From contig NC_089285.1 in assembly GCF_963678975.1 (NCBI RefSeq), forward strand, positions 5,814,694 to 5,878,693: DNA of 64,000 bases, given 5' to 3'. Positions within the stretch are counted from its first letter, which is position 1, and each line of letters opens with the position of its first letter. Under the pieces are notes generated by a model that saw nothing but the letters and a program-made list of their open reading frames with translations, made no database searches and was not told where the DNA came from. The DNA comes from Dysidea avara (taxonomy: Eukaryota; Porifera; Demospongiae; Dictyoceratida; Dysideidae). Shown in pieces: positions 10,071 to 21,328 of this stretch. The translations under genes and the position numbers were made by a program.

Positions 10071-10744
10071 TGATTACAGATGCTTACAAAAGCAGTTGTA
10101 ACTTACAAACACAATGATATACGGAGTTGCTACTTGAACCATCATGTTCACCACAAATAGGGGGAATCCTATGAAATCCACGAAGAAAGATTGATCATGT
10201 ACGATCACTTCAACATGACACAAACAATGCCCATAACTCATGTTGTGCTGCAACAAAACAAAGTTTGAGTAGGCGAATAAGATATCAAAACTTTTACTGT
10301 TAGGCTCTTTCTTCACATGCTCATGTGTTGAGCTGATTCCACAAAAACGTTTAGTAACATAACACAAAATTTTGGAATTTGGTACTGCTTAAAAATTTCA
10401 TAGGTTTCATTCAAAATCATTTGTGACCGGATCTGCAAAAACCTGGTGCAATGGGTAGAATACTTTTGTATTAGAGTTTTAAAATGCTTTTTTCCTTACT
10501 ATATAGTCAGCTAGTAGTCTTATTGTTTTATTAATCCCTGCATTCAGTTGAGAGCCGTAGTCTACTTTTTTTAATCAGGACTGGACTGTAAAATTAATGT
10601 TTGTTCATTATAGAGTTCAAGGTCAGTCATGACTCAGCACACAACAGTGATCACACATTATCTGGTACGTAGCAAGGTCTTTGGTATCATATGTAACCAA
10701 CTGGGCGACAACCCAACTTGTTTGCATTTTCCTCAAACTCTATT

Positions 10745-11394
10745 TGTGACCTAATTTTAGAAAACCGTCGATGTCTGCACAATTTTCAAAATGCATTTTA
10801 TTGTTTTTTTGTTTTCTACAGGGAAAGAGGAATGGACTAGCCAAGTTTCCGCTTCCTAAGTTAAGCAGCGTTGGAAATACAGCACTAGACAGCCGGACAA
10901 ACAAATAATTTAATATGTACAGAAGCTATCTAGAAAAGAATCTACAGGCGCTTACATAAACCATCATAACTTACTGATACAACGACGTACGGAATTGAAT
11001 CTTGGCTCATTGTGTTCACCATGAATTTGTGCATCTACCAAGGTATAATTTTTTCCCCAGCCATGCTTCTTTGTTCGAGAAGGAAGGCAAATTCACTGAA
11101 AAACGATCTTCGGTAAATTCTCTCGTCACCGCAACGTAAACAAACGTCTGTAACTTTTGAATCTTTTCGTGTATGGTGATAAAACAAAGATTTTTGTACT
11201 CTCTATGGACAGGCAAACAAGATGATGCCCAGGATCTGTCCATTGGCGGCTTAATTTGCCCACCAGCGAGGCGATAAAAAAAATTGTGTAATTTTTTTTC
11301 TGGAGCTTGCATTTTTTACCCATAGTTTTTAAATGCATTTTCTTACAAAAGTACTGTTGTGCGTATATCAACAGTTTTCCAAAATTCGGTCACA
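10745..11394. mobile_element. TGTGACC-type MITE, 2-bp TSD TT
   Basis: The left end is TGTGACCTAATTTTAGAAAA and the right end, inverted, is TGTGACCGAATTTTGGAAAA. TT lies on both sides. The length is 650 bp. Overlapping minus-strand open frames (11016-11371) match nothing recognisable. Same terminal family as 12854, 23090, 43262 and 61928. Confidence 0.7.
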
Positions 11395-12182
11395 TTTTGT
11401 GAGAGGGCTAAACCAATAGGCTGTTAAAAGCTTCAGCCCTATCTGGTTAGTGCTTTCAGAGTTATAGCGATAGACAACAAGAACAAAACAATTGATTTAT
11501 ACACAAGAAAAATATTACAGGCATTCATTTAATTGATTGTAAGCCTCAAGTGTAACAGGCTACAGAGTCGGGACTTGTGTCATTCTATTCACCATGAACT
11601 GGGGCATTCATCAAGGTATAGTTTTAGCCTAAATACACCCATACTGTTGAGCAAGAAGGCTATTGAAGTTTAGAAATGGTGATGATAAAGTAATGCTTTA
11701 CTAAATACACATAATCACGTTTGCCTCATGGTAAAACTAAACCAAGATATTCCTACTCACCATGAAGAAGCAAATCCATTGGTATATTTTGAGTCTTCCT
11801 TCACTGTTTACTGAAGTGATTAAAACATGTGTAAAATTATTTATGTAGCACGCATCTTTTACCCAATGTATTTCAATGGCACAGAATAATGCAAACAAGT
11901 CAGATTTTTGCTCAGTGGGTCACATATTAAATTGACAACATGTGATCAAAACTGACAAAGCACAGTCCATGAAGTGATGCCAATAAACATTAAAGAACAT
12001 TAGACATGACATTAGTGCAATTCATTGTACAGTTCCAGTGAAGGTTGTGGTAGTTCATATTTTAGCTACATATCTGTACAATTCAAGACCACCTGTATGT
12101 GACATAATTCCTTCAAATGTTCACTGTTGTCTGCTGCAAATACGTGTTCATTTATTTCAAATTATCCACACATCCCTTACAG

Positions 12183-12414
12183 ACTACAGCTGGAGATCAC
12201 CAACTATCACATCACAGGGTCAGTCACTCATAATAATGGTACTACAGTGGTGGAGGCATCAACCAGAGAGTTCTGTATAGCAAGACACTTGTTCAAGACA
12301 ACTGATGTGTCAGCCAGTCACAATATTGGTAGGGTACTAGCTCATTGATGTTTTGAGACTGGATTGTATCGAGTATTGTGGGAAGACGACTGGACCATCA
12401 AGAATAACCCTAAG
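12183..12414 (+). pseudogene. MRPL18: Mitochondrial ribosomal protein uL18m (MRPL18) exon with in-frame stop
   Basis: This encodes the core of the uL18 family protein of the mitochondrial large ribosomal subunit, which binds the central protuberance. After a CATCCCTTACAG acceptor the frame reads RLQLEITNYHITGSV, NGTTVVEASTREFCIARHL, FKTTDVSASHNIGRVLA. The VEASTRE..IARHL..T.DV.A..NIGRVLA pattern is diagnostic. The next codon, where the family has Arg in 'AQRCLE', is TGA (12346-12348). The frame then continues as CFETGLYRVLWEDDWTI to a GTACAT donor. The single stop could be a real mutation or a base error. Start exons are not visible. The gene runs tail to tail with NLE1. Confidence 0.75.
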
Positions 12415-12749
12415 GTACATGTGTGTGTGTTGGTGTACATACTAGGGCTGGAATAAAGGTCAAAATTTAACCTCCCAAACTTCTTAATTTCTAGAAAACT
12501 ACCAAAGCTTTGTTGATTATGTCATGTTAGTAACTTATGATCATAATTGGTGTACACTCTCACTCTTTGTTGCAGCTGTAGTACAGGATCTAGTAGATTG
12601 CAAACATACCAAAATATGTCAATGATAGTGCTTACAGGTCCATGACTTTTTGACTGATTAGATACCAGTATCCATGGTTACTAAGATAGTACATACGGTG
12701 GAAGTATCTAATATGATAGTAAATCATCAGTTGTGTTCTATCTCACTAG

Positions 12750-12830
12750 GTAGTGTCATTCATCAGTGGTGTGAGAAGTGAGGGACTACTACTGAATGAA
12801 CCAAAATTTAGTGAAAAAGAAATGTTGTAA
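12750..12830 (+). CDS. MRPL18: Probable last exon of MRPL18
   Basis: A CTCACTAG acceptor is followed by 26 codons, VVSFISGVRSEGLLLNEPKF and on to TAA at 12828-12830. The phase fits the donor at 12414 (both phase 0). The content matches the short tail of the family, where a helix is followed by GG-hydrophobic-L-x-EP. No other exon seems needed in between. The 3' end lies only 24 bp before a TGTGACC MITE. Confidence 0.6.
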   Translation, partial: VVSFISGVRSEGLLLNEPKFSEKEML

Positions 12831-12853
12831 ATACATCAAGATTTTATAACATA

Positions 12854-13104
12854 TGTGACCCAATTTGCGAAAAGGTACCTTTTTCACACATAAAATTTGA
12901 CCCATTTTTTCAACTTTCAAACTTTGTAACTTTTGTATCATTGCAAGCACGTGTCTGTAATTTTCCATGAGTATGCTTACATTATGTGACTACATTTTGA
13001 TACAAAACGAAAGTCAATCAGTTCAAGGAGGCAACAGTTATGACATTTTGTTTGGTGGTATGTCAAATGTGTGGAAAAGGTACCTTTTCGCAAATCCAGT
13101 CACA
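12854..13104. mobile_element. TGTGACC-type MITE with TA TSD
   Basis: TIRs start TGTGACCCAATTTGCGAAAA and run into AGGTACC, and the right end is the inverse. TA lies on both sides (12852-12853 and 13105-13106). The length is 251 bp. It separates the convergent 3' ends of MRPL18 and NLE1. Confidence 0.8.
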
Positions 13105-13238
13105 TATGTCATCAAAAGTATTTATAATGAGGTTTCACTGTACTTTGAACTCAATAAATATATAAAATATTCATTATCATCTTCTCCATCTACACAAGAA
13201 GACGACATGGTCACACAATGTCCACACATGATAATTGC

Positions 13239-13866
13239 TCACATTTTAATATGTCTATCTCGTCCACCACTAGCCACTTGTTCCCCATTAGTACTCCAGT
13301 CAACACTAAACACTTCATCAACATGACCTGGTAGATCCATCAGTAACTTCCTGTTCTTAATATCCCACACCTGTAGGGAAGGGTGGGTAATGAGTGGGTG
13401 GGGCTGATGGTGCAGGTCACCTTTAGTGTACTATCTGAACTACTACTACACAATAACCTGCTGTCTGCTGACCAGGAGATCTGTATGGGAGGAGATTACG
13501 TGTATACAAATGTTTAGTACAGAACTTGAAATACTATAAACAACTAGTACAATATTATGATAGGCTTTGCAGCTGTTGTTTGAGTGGAAATGGTGTCTGC
13601 CTGTATGACCCTAGTAAACCTTGTAAGTTAACATCTTCACAAACACAATACTAGTCCAGCTCACCTGATATACAGCACTGACATGACCCCTCAAACTGGT
13701 GATGTACCTGTATGGTGTGTATACTAGTAACATTACTAGTGTAACTATCTCCTCACTGACTTGCCCGTCCTGCCATCCCATAACTTCACTGACTTGTCAA
13801 ATGAAGTACTAGCAATGAGACGAGCATCAGGAGAGAAACTGACTTGATTAATAAGTTGTTGATGAC
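13239..13866 (-). CDS. NLE1: NLE1 (Notchless) last four exons: final WD40 repeats and stop
   Basis: Four minus-strand exons encode the last WD40 blades of Notchless, the 60S ribosome-assembly factor that Rea1/Midasin removes from pre-60S particles. Exon 13761-13866: GHQQLINQVSFSPDARLIAS, then SFDKSVKLWDGRTGK. Exon 13665-13707: YITSLRGHVSAVYQ. Exon 13421-13480: ISWSADSRLL then SSDSTLK. Exon 13239-13370: VWDIKNRKLLMDLPGHVDEV, then SVDWSTNGEQVASGG. All phases match across GT/AG introns. The protein ends at IKM followed by TGA, where the family ends in IW-R-R, so two or three residues may be lost by a W-to-stop change. These exons exist only in unit 1, because the tandem duplication starts at 13919. 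Confidence 0.93.
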
Positions 13867-14215
13867 CTAAACAATATCACAACAGTATCTGATGTTAGTG
13901 ACCACTCAGAGGCCATCATGTGATGATATACTGCTACATGTGATATACCAAACATGACACCTAGTGTACCTTAGCTGGAAGGCACACTGTAGTGTTGGAG
14001 AAGGTTTGTGATGGATACAGCATGGAATTATATTTCGTGAGTTTTGCTGCATGTAACACTGGTATTTCTCTCTTACTATACAGTACAACAGCAGTTAGTA
14101 GCTCTAAGATAAAAAAAATACAACGAATAAAAAGTAAAAATAGTCACATTTCTAGTTACGCATGTGTTCCAACACCCACTTTTCTTTCTTTTGCTGCACA
14201 CGATAGATCGTGTCA

Positions 14216-14646
14216 TGGCGTCTGAAGAAAACTCCGAGACCGTGACTAACCTAGTTGAGAATGACCAGTCAGAGCACAAGAAACGCATCTCAGAAATCCT
14301 GGATGATAGAGAAGCTAGGGATTCGTTGATCCAGAAGCTTAGAAAAGGTGGCCACGTGGCAAGGTATCCACCGAGTAGTGGGGCTGAAGCGTTCATGTTC
14401 CCTTCAACAAGTAACATGTTTTCTCAAATGAGCAGCAGCCCCTGGTTGATGTTTCCATCGCCACACTATTTTGGGAACCAGCAGCTATCATGTCCACAGG
14501 TGTGGGTTAGTCCCTCCCTGGTTTACTACACCAGAGCGAGGAAGGACATTGTGAGTTTACTAGATGCTAAAGAAGTGATGGAATTCGCTACCTTCAATCC
14601 AACAGTAACTGATGACAGCCGCATGGGAGGTGGGAGACATCATTAA
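14216..14646 (+). pseudogene. DIRS gag-like N-terminal ORF
   Basis: The frame starts with ATG directly after the left inverted repeat and reads MASEENSETVTNLVENDQSE, then ISEILDDREARDSLIQKL. It is open for 143 codons. It has an acidic, coiled-coil-like N terminus and a Pro/Ser-rich middle. It ends in DDSRMGGGRHH* where the frame is probably shifted. Position and composition suit a DIRS gag protein; no catalytic domain. Confidence 0.55.
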
Positions 14647-15159
14647 CAACTACCTGGAGAAGAATTTTAACCGGGAAAGGTCTGACAGAAAGAAAATATG
14701 AGGGGCTTCTCAGAGTGAGCAACCAAGAGGCTGGAGCACGAGAAAACTCTAGCAAAGGTGACAGGAGCCAGGCCAGGACAGAAACGACAACAAGACCCCA
14801 ATGATTTGAGGCATTTTTTGGAGAAGGGTGTCCCTGCAAAGTACGGCGGCAGGAAACACCAGCGCCACCAGCCATACTCCAGGCAGCATCCCAACCTCAA
14901 GTTCTCCAAATGGAAGGGAAAGAAATGAAACAATTAGTACAACACATACTGTATGTATGCAAGACCAATGCTTTTTGAAAAATATTATTACCCCTATTTC
15001 ACTTAGCCACTTTCCGGCTGCGGGGTGGCTCCCATATTGTGTTAAGACATGGCAAACCATAACAACCGACCAATGGGTACTACAAAGGGTTACAAACTTG
15101 AGATAATGTCTACCCCACTTCAACAATCTCAGCCTTTGACAAGGACGACCAAACACTGG

Positions 15160-15720
15160 TGGCAGAGGAAGTGCTGAAACTGCTGGACAAAGAAGCAATA
15201 AAGGTTGTCAACCCATGCCCTGATCAGTTTGTCAGCAGGATTTTCCTGGTTCCCCAGAAGGAGCCAGTAATCAATCTCAAACCATTAAATCAATTCATGG
15301 CAACCTCACACTTCCAAGATGGAGAGTCTGGCCATGCTGAGGAATCTTCTGAGACCAGGAGATTGAATGGCTTTGAAAGATGCTTACCTGTTGGTGGCAA
15401 TCTGGGAGGGGCATTGGGAATATCTGCAGTTTGCATGAAGCAGTAAACTTTATGAGTTCCAATGTTTCCCCTTTGGATTATGCAGTGCTCCAAGAGTTTT
15501 CACCAAGCTGCTGAAGCCTGTACTAGCATGTCTACGCCACCAAGGAGTTAGATTAGTTATGTACCTGGACAATATGCTAGTGATGGCCCAGAGGAGAGAA
15601 GAGCTGGAGGGGCAATTACAACAGATAACATCGCTGCTAGAGACTTTGGGTTTTTGTAGTGAACCAAGAGAAGTCACAGCTGACTATGTCACAGACAACA
15701 CCTTGGTTTCCTGATTACAC
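15160..15720 (+). pseudogene. DIRS reverse transcriptase remnant
   Basis: Fragments in shifting frames give the DIRS reverse transcriptase in order: DQFVSRIFLVPQKE, INLKPLNQFM, LRPGDWMALKDAYLLVAI, then YEFQCFPFGLCSAPRVFTKL, MYLDNMLVMAQRREELEGQL and LETLGFVVNQEKS. The catalytic YLDD box reads YLDN. Frame shifts near 15320, 15440 and 15660 break the protein. It would copy element RNA in an active relative, but is dead here. Confidence 0.8.
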
Positions 15721-15779
15721 ATTCATCTGCGTATGGACAATCAGACAACCGTATTTTAAGTGAACTGCATGGGAGGAAC

Positions 15780-16430
15780 ATGATCCCTGGCTACGAGCAG
15801 ACTGACAATCCAGCTCCAGCTATGGCAGTAGTGTCTAGAAAGGAACCTGTTCCTGTCAGCAGATTATCTACTCAGAGTGGACAACTTCATAGCAGACCAG
15901 GAGTCCAGGTCAGTCCAGTTATCAGCAGAGTGGCACCTGAAGCAGGAAGTGTTTCAGCAGATAATGGCAGTGGAATGCTCCATGGACCTGTTTACCTCAC
16001 AGTTCAACACCCAGCAGAAGTAGTACGTGAGTTGGAGACTCGACCCCAATGCAATAGCTACAGATGCCCTGCAAATACGTACCACAGACCAAGTGGACAG
16101 AATATGCTTTTCCACAATTCTGCCTAATAGGCAGTTGCCTCAGGAAAGTCACAGAGGAGAAGGCTTCACTGGTACTGGTAGCTCCAGATGGAGGTCTCAA
16201 CCATGGCATGGAGCTTCTGATAGACTACCTTCCAGATCCTTCCAGACGACCCAGAGCTGTTGATGGACCCTTCCAACAACCTACACCCTTTAGTAGAAAC
16301 AGGACGGCTGTGCCTAGCCGCCTGGAAGTTATCCGGCACAGAGAGCAGAATTTCTGGAGAAACTTCCAGACTATTGGCAGTAGGTTGGAGCAATGGAACA
16401 AACAAAGCTTATGAGAGTGTTTGGAAGATG
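15780..16430 (+). pseudogene. DIRS RNase H / post-RT region remnant
   Basis: In mixed frames the region reads LSADYLLRVDNFIADQES, then SWRLDPNAIATDALQ, YAFPQFCLIGSCLRKV, ASLVLVAP and LAAWKLSG, ending near SNGTNKAYESVWK. This order (ADxES, WRxDPxAxATDA, FPPFxLIxxxLxK, LVAP.W) is that of DIRS/Ngaro RNase H and the linker to the recombinase. The recombinase (Arg...His-x-x-Arg...Tyr) is absent: sequence passes straight into the internal complementary region. Confidence 0.7.
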
Positions 16431-17164
16431 AGTATTGTACGAGAGCCCAGGGGCCTGAAGTTAAATCATAATTTAGGGTTGGAACGAATGTACAAATACA
16501 TCCTCTGAAGCTTCTAGTGAAAATATTTCTAAAGTTTCAAAGCTTTTTTACAAATGTCATGTCAACAATTAATTAACACAAATGATGGTTATTAGGGTGT
16601 ACACTGTAGTACAAACTCCTACACTTACAGCTCCAGCACAACCATTGTTTAAACTATAACTAACCAAAAAATGTTAATGGCAGCTACCACAAGGAGTGAC
16701 AACACTTGTACAACCAGTTTAACTTGTTAGTATCCATGGTAATGCATTTTGGTGGAGTAAAGCAGCATCCGAATGTTATGAAAACAAACGAAGCTTCAAA
16801 CTATTTGTCTCAACCCTATCATAATTATATGAGTGAGATGAGCAAATGTAACCCTACCCACCCATTATGTCTCTTTTTCCCTCCCGTGTTATTTACTCTG
16901 TATGACTCACTACTCTAGCAGCAAAATCACAAGTGGGTGTTAGAGCACATGCACAACCGGAAATGTGACTATTTTTCATTTTATTTGTTGTATTTTTCAT
17001 CTTAGAGCTACTAATTGCTGTACTATTGTGTAGTAAGAGAGAAATACCAGTGTTACATTTGTTTATAATTTAACTTCAGGCCTCTCGGGCCCTCATCAGA
17101 TCATCAACTACAATGCACACATAAGAACACTTGACATCATTACTAAGATCATGTGTGATGAATA

Positions 17165-17969
17165 GTCCATTTCTACATAAGCTAAAGTATCCACAGTATG
17201 GTAATGAATACTAATTTATTACACATTGCGCAACATGCGATGTCCTTTGGGAGGCCTTAAAATGTATTGAAACCTATGGGACTAAGGTCTTTACACTTCA
17301 CGGGAGCCCAAACAATACTGTTTATTCTTATTATAAGAACGTACTTTTATAGCAGCCACTATACTACAACGATGACGTGAAAATTGGAAAGATATGCTGT
17401 GTTGTGATCGAGAAATCAGCGATCTTGTGTCAAATGGTAGTGATATATTAAGTTTTAAAGGCTGCATCTTTCCTAAAGTGAGGTAGTTTTACTCTTATAA
17501 GTATAGAGGATCGTTAGGCAACAAAACATGGCCACTAAACCTACTGTAACGGGCGAAATAATCGCCTAGCATTGATAGAATCACAGCGATGAAAGATCGC
17601 CTATTTCAGCAATAAAATTTGCATAGCGCTGTTCCCAGCCTTGTAGAAACGTAGTAACAAAGTTTATCTCACTAAGTAGACTTTCTAGATGCTGAAAACA
17701 AAGTCACTAGAGTCTTCTGCCGTGCTAAAGTTGCTTCTTTCCGCTTTACAACACAGCGAATCTTCACAAACTATATACCATCGTGATGCTAACAACCTGA
17801 AGATTACAATTTTGTTCTCATAATAAGAATAAACGGTACAGTTTAGGCTCCCGCGAAGATTTCTTACCTCACTCCCATAGGCTTCAATACATTTTAAAGG
17901 ACCGGATGTTGCACAATCGCAATTATTAACCACCACATTCCTTAGCCCTTGTGTGAAAATGGACTATTT
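17165..17969. mobile_element. TIR element (~800 bp) in NLE1 intron
   Basis: The outer ends AATAGTCCATTT and inverse, and an inner arm (CCTTTAAAATGTATTGAA, CTATGGGA, CGGGAGCC, TTTATTCTTATTATAAGAAC), are found inverted at about 17220-17340 and 17820-17930. Units 2 and 3 lack it (ACTAAGGTCACTTTCTTACTAG is continuous there), so it inserted after the duplication. No coding sequence recognised and no clear target duplication. Confidence 0.7.
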
Positions 17970-18127
17970 TCTTACTAGATGCACTGACATGTGACCACAC
18001 ATACTTTTATGGCCAACTGTGACCCTCCAAATGGGAAATTTTAGGTTAGTGTATATAATAAGGTCAACTACATGTTGTCCAGTAAGTGTTGTTTAAATAA
18101 TATTGTATTTCACTGTACTGTACCCAC

Positions 18128-18987
18128 CTGTCATTCTAGCCAATGGTTTCTTACCAGTGGATGGTTGCCATAGAAACAGTGTAAAGTAATCAGATCCCAA
18201 CACAAGTAGTTCTTCACTGATCACTTCCTAATATGGTAATAACCAATGTACCATCAGTACCTATTACTGGTGCTCACCTTCAACTTGTTATACCTTGTTA
18301 ATGACAACTGGTGGAGGTCACCTGTGTAGAGATCCAAATTAACAACACATTATGTAATGTTAAATAACATCATTACATATCAATCAAGGGAGTCTTCTGT
18401 ATTCATTGACAAATACAGTAAATGTTAGTACTGTTAACATCATGACATGCCAAAATGGCTTCAAGAGTAGACATTTCACCAATAAACACAGATGTGCATG
18501 AGAGGGCAGGCATACAACATTTCTAGCCAGAGAACTACTACACAATACCTTCTGGTTTAGACAGTCTGTCATTAGCTGGTTCATATGGTCCAGTCTTTAA
18601 CACATAGTCAGTGTTGAGACATAGTGCGTTCACCTGACAGGAGCTCACATGATCCAGTTACTACTACATGTACACCACTAACCCAGTGACCATGTCCTGA
18701 TAGTGTCCTACATAATATTCCCTATGGAAGGGGAAATATGTCAACTCTGTAATGTGGGTATGGATAATACATGTACATACACACACACGCACGCACATAC
18801 GGCAAAAACACACACACAAACACACACTCACATCACGGTCTCTCCACACTTTCACAGTCCTATCTTGTGATGAGGTATATATCAGTCCCTCTCCTCCCCA
18901 TCGTACAAAAGTCACTGACTGACTGTGACCAGTTAATATCATCACTGAATGAGCCAGCCTTGTATCCCATATGTGAACTGTACTATC
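18128..18987 (-). CDS. NLE1: NLE1 middle exons, unit 1 (five exons)
   Basis: In transcript order: 18832-18987 (DSTVHIWDTR, SVTFVRWGGEGLIYTSSQDR, TVKVWRDRD); 18683-18721, 13 codons (GILCRTLSGHGHW); 18549-18633 (VNALCLNTDYVLKTGPYEPA); 18278-18321 (GDLHQLSLTRYNKLK); 18128-18227 (EVISEELLVLGSDYFTLFLW, then KKPLARMTG). Each follows the Notchless family order exactly, and every intron is GT/AG with matching phase. The 3' acceptor of exon 18832-18987 lies in the first unit of the minisatellite at 18981. LVLGSDY replaces the usual LVSGSDD. The next exon is 13866, across about 4.3 kb of intron filled by inserted elements. Confidence 0.93.
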
Positions 18988-19273
18988 CTATAGTGTGGAG
19001 TACATACACTACTATCCTATAGTGTGGAGTACATACACTACTATCCTATAGTGTGGAGTACATACACTACTATCCTATAGTGTGGAGTACATACACTACT
19101 ATCCTATAGTGTGGAGTACATACACTACCATCCTATAGTGTGGAGTACATACACTACCATCCTATAGTGTGGAGTACATACACTACCATCCTATAGTGTG
19201 GAGTACATACACTACCATCCTATAGTGTGGAGTACATACACTACCATCCTATAGTGTGGAGTACATACACTAC
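18981..19273. repeat. 29-bp minisatellite, 10 copies, containing a splice acceptor
   Basis: Ten near-perfect copies of a 29-bp unit include CCTATAGTGTGGAGTACATA. Read on the gene strand each unit carries CTCCACACTATAG followed by GA, the acceptor used by the NLE1 exon ending at 18987. The array is thus a tandem multiplication of that 3' splice site. The same array has about 38 units in duplication unit 3 (57170-58262). Confidence 0.92.
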
Positions 19274-19342
19274 TAATAATACATACAGTATACTATTCAT
19301 TGTGTACTATACAATCTTGAGTTATTGTGTCCTGACACTGAC

Positions 19343-19979
19343 CTTAGATGAGCTGGCCAACAGACGACAGTCAGGATCCCTACCAGGAATTATGTACCAT
19401 AAAATATTATATAATTATCAATGCACAATATAGTGTATACACAATAAACAGGTTGTTATGTTTGCTGTACACAAAGTACAAATGTTACAGTGATCGTTAT
19501 ACCTACATACAGTAGCTTTCACAAGTAACTAATTCACTATACTTTCCGTTGGCATCAACAGAACGGTAGAACAGAACAGAGCATCGACAGATCCATTGCA
19601 GACACAAGGTATGCATATGAGCTTACTTACTTACTGATGCATTGGTCTCCATGACAACCATGTTATCCACTGCCTGTGGCCACTTGGGGATTTCCCTAAT
19701 TGCTTGCCAGTTACTGGGTCCCATATACACACCTGTAGATATAAACTGATAACAATTGTATCATGGCATGTAGAAGGTCAAATTTTTCACACACTGTGTA
19801 TGTAGTAGAGTATGTAATACTGTGCATAACTGTGTAGTAGTAAGAGTATTATTAAGGGTGGTAGAGGGAAATGAGGTGGACAACTTCACACATTTCACTC
19901 ACCTTGCCAGCTTTACATCCTGATGCAATCTTCTTCCCATCTGGTGACCAGGCAACACTGAGGATCCAGTGGGAGTGAG
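19343..19979 (-). CDS. NLE1: NLE1 exons of WD40 repeats 2-3, unit 1
   Basis: Three exons in transcript order: 19903-19979 (AHSHWILSVAWSPDGKKIAS, then GCKAGK); 19635-19732 (VCIWDPVTGKQLGKSPSGHR, then QWITWLSWRPMHQ); 19343-19379, a 37-base exon (DPDCRLLASSSK). Phases agree with the neighbours (phase 1 in at 19979, 0 at 19732, 2 at 19379, 0 out). Human Notchless has the same order (HRHWVLS..WSPDGKKLASG, VWDPxTG, HxKWIT.L.WEP, NPECRYLASxSKD). Confidence 0.93.
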
Positions 19980-20808
19980 CTGTGTGTGTAGGATGAAAGA
20001 GGGAGATGATCAACTCTTTAGTATGTACATTATATGTATAAATAACAACAAAGGTAGCGCCAAATTATGCTAGCTGTGCAGTGACTATTCTGAGCATTAC
20101 GGAATAATTGTGAACCACAGAAAATTTGACAAGGACAGAGAGAGTATTGACAAGATAGAACGTTGCATCTAAAAGCTACATGATAAACACAAATCTTAGG
20201 ATCTGTGGAAATATACTCAATGCCACTGCATGTTTGCAATTGATAGTGACCTCCAACAGGCAATACCTTCCAATGTCAGATACAGACCTTGATATACTCA
20301 TTGACTATCCATCTTTTAATTGACTTTGTCCTACTGGAACACAGCACCATCTTCAGAAACAGACACACCAGTGTGACTGAACATGTGATTAACACAGTGG
20401 ATGCCCCTCCCGGTTAAAGTGCATGTCAAACTCATTTTATTTCATCAAATGTGTGTATATATCCAACTACAGGTAATAGTAGCTGTACCTAGTAATAGCA
20501 CTCGGTGTACTCCTGGTATCTATGTGCCAAAGGCAAATGGAGAAGTATGTATGCATTATGCTGATTTCATCAGCTGAACAAGACCACAATAAGAAGGACT
20601 GTATACAGTGCCAAGAGTGGATAGACTTTTAGCAGCAGAAGTTTCATATAGAGAGTACAGGATTCAGCCCACACTGGTCGGCAGTGGTTAAGTACCTCTA
20701 AAAACCAACCAGTACCTTCTTAAATCCGACCAGTACAATTCTTACATGTATCACTGATACACATACAATATACGGTACCACCCAAGTGCAATGTCACACA
20801 CACAACCT

Positions 20809-20945
20809 TGCTTGAGATTTTTTAAATTGCTAATTAAGGGGTGTGGTAACTGTTTCGCTCGCAAGACAACATGGTAGCTATTTCGTTCATGAGATTGTGA
20901 GTGAAACAATTGCCACATCTCTTAATCAGCGATTTTTAAAATCTC
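20809..20945. repeat. Short palindromic MITE
   Basis: TTGCTTGAGATTTT runs inward through AATTAAG..GTGTGG, CTGTTTCGCTC and its inverse, with a short centre near 20870. About 137 bp. No coding sequence. Confidence 0.6.
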
Positions 20946-21154
20946 AAGCAAAGTTGCATATTCATTTGAAAAGAAGGGTACTCAAACATGAGCAAACGTG
21001 TTAAATGTGGTTGGCTTTTTCACTGAAAAAGCATTATCAAAAGGGTATCTTGTGGGAGAAATATTTACAATTGTCACAATAGCTCTTTTGTGTACCATTA
21101 AAATACCTGCCAATTCTCTGTCCAAACTACCTAATGCTTTAGCAGCATTTTAAC

Positions 21155-21328
21155 AAATTTTCGAGGGACGTAATTTTCACGGTTTATTTTTGAGAATCAC
21201 TCGTTTTTTACTGAAGTTACCTCTAGAAAGCACAAAGCTAATCATGAATGACCCTTAATTTTCGAGGATGAAAATTTCACAGAAAGCCAAGCAACCGCGA
21301 AATCACAAAAATTACGTTCCTCAAAAAT
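21155..21328. repeat. Small inverted-repeat element
   Basis: CAAATTTTCGAGGGACGTAA at the left and its near-inverse (TTACGTTCCTCAAAAATTTG) at the right enclose about 174 bp. The ends and size suit a MITE. Confidence 0.5.

Larger units (their letters stand above)
14028..17107 (+). mobile_element. DIRS-type (tyrosine-recombinase class) retroelement, internally deleted
   Basis: Inverted terminal repeats of about 165 bp (14051-14215 and 16893-17058) start ATGTAACACTGGTATTTCTC. The right end extends about 49 bp further (17059-17107). An internal complementary region at 16441-16482 (GGCCTGAAGTTAAAT and flanks) is the inverse of that extension, a hallmark of DIRS elements. Coding remnants follow the DIRS order gag, RT, RNase H. 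The same intron in units 2 and 3 reads straight through (CATGGAA then CTACAATGC), giving the exact empty site without target duplication, as DIRS integration predicts. At 3.1 kb it is shorter than intact members and the recombinase domain is missing. Confidence 0.9.

Noticed and set aside
8667..10460. TGTGACC ends at 8667 and 10421 as one element
   Set aside because: Both ends point the same way; no inverted partner was found for either.
14594..15198. Minus-strand ORFs of 88-149 codons across the DIRS element
   Set aside because: They are antisense shadows of the gag/RT region, which has recognisable motifs on the plus strand.
18981..19273. Regular repeats resembling a CRISPR array
   Set aside because: Units are contiguous with no unique spacers, and the sequence is intronic in an animal gene.
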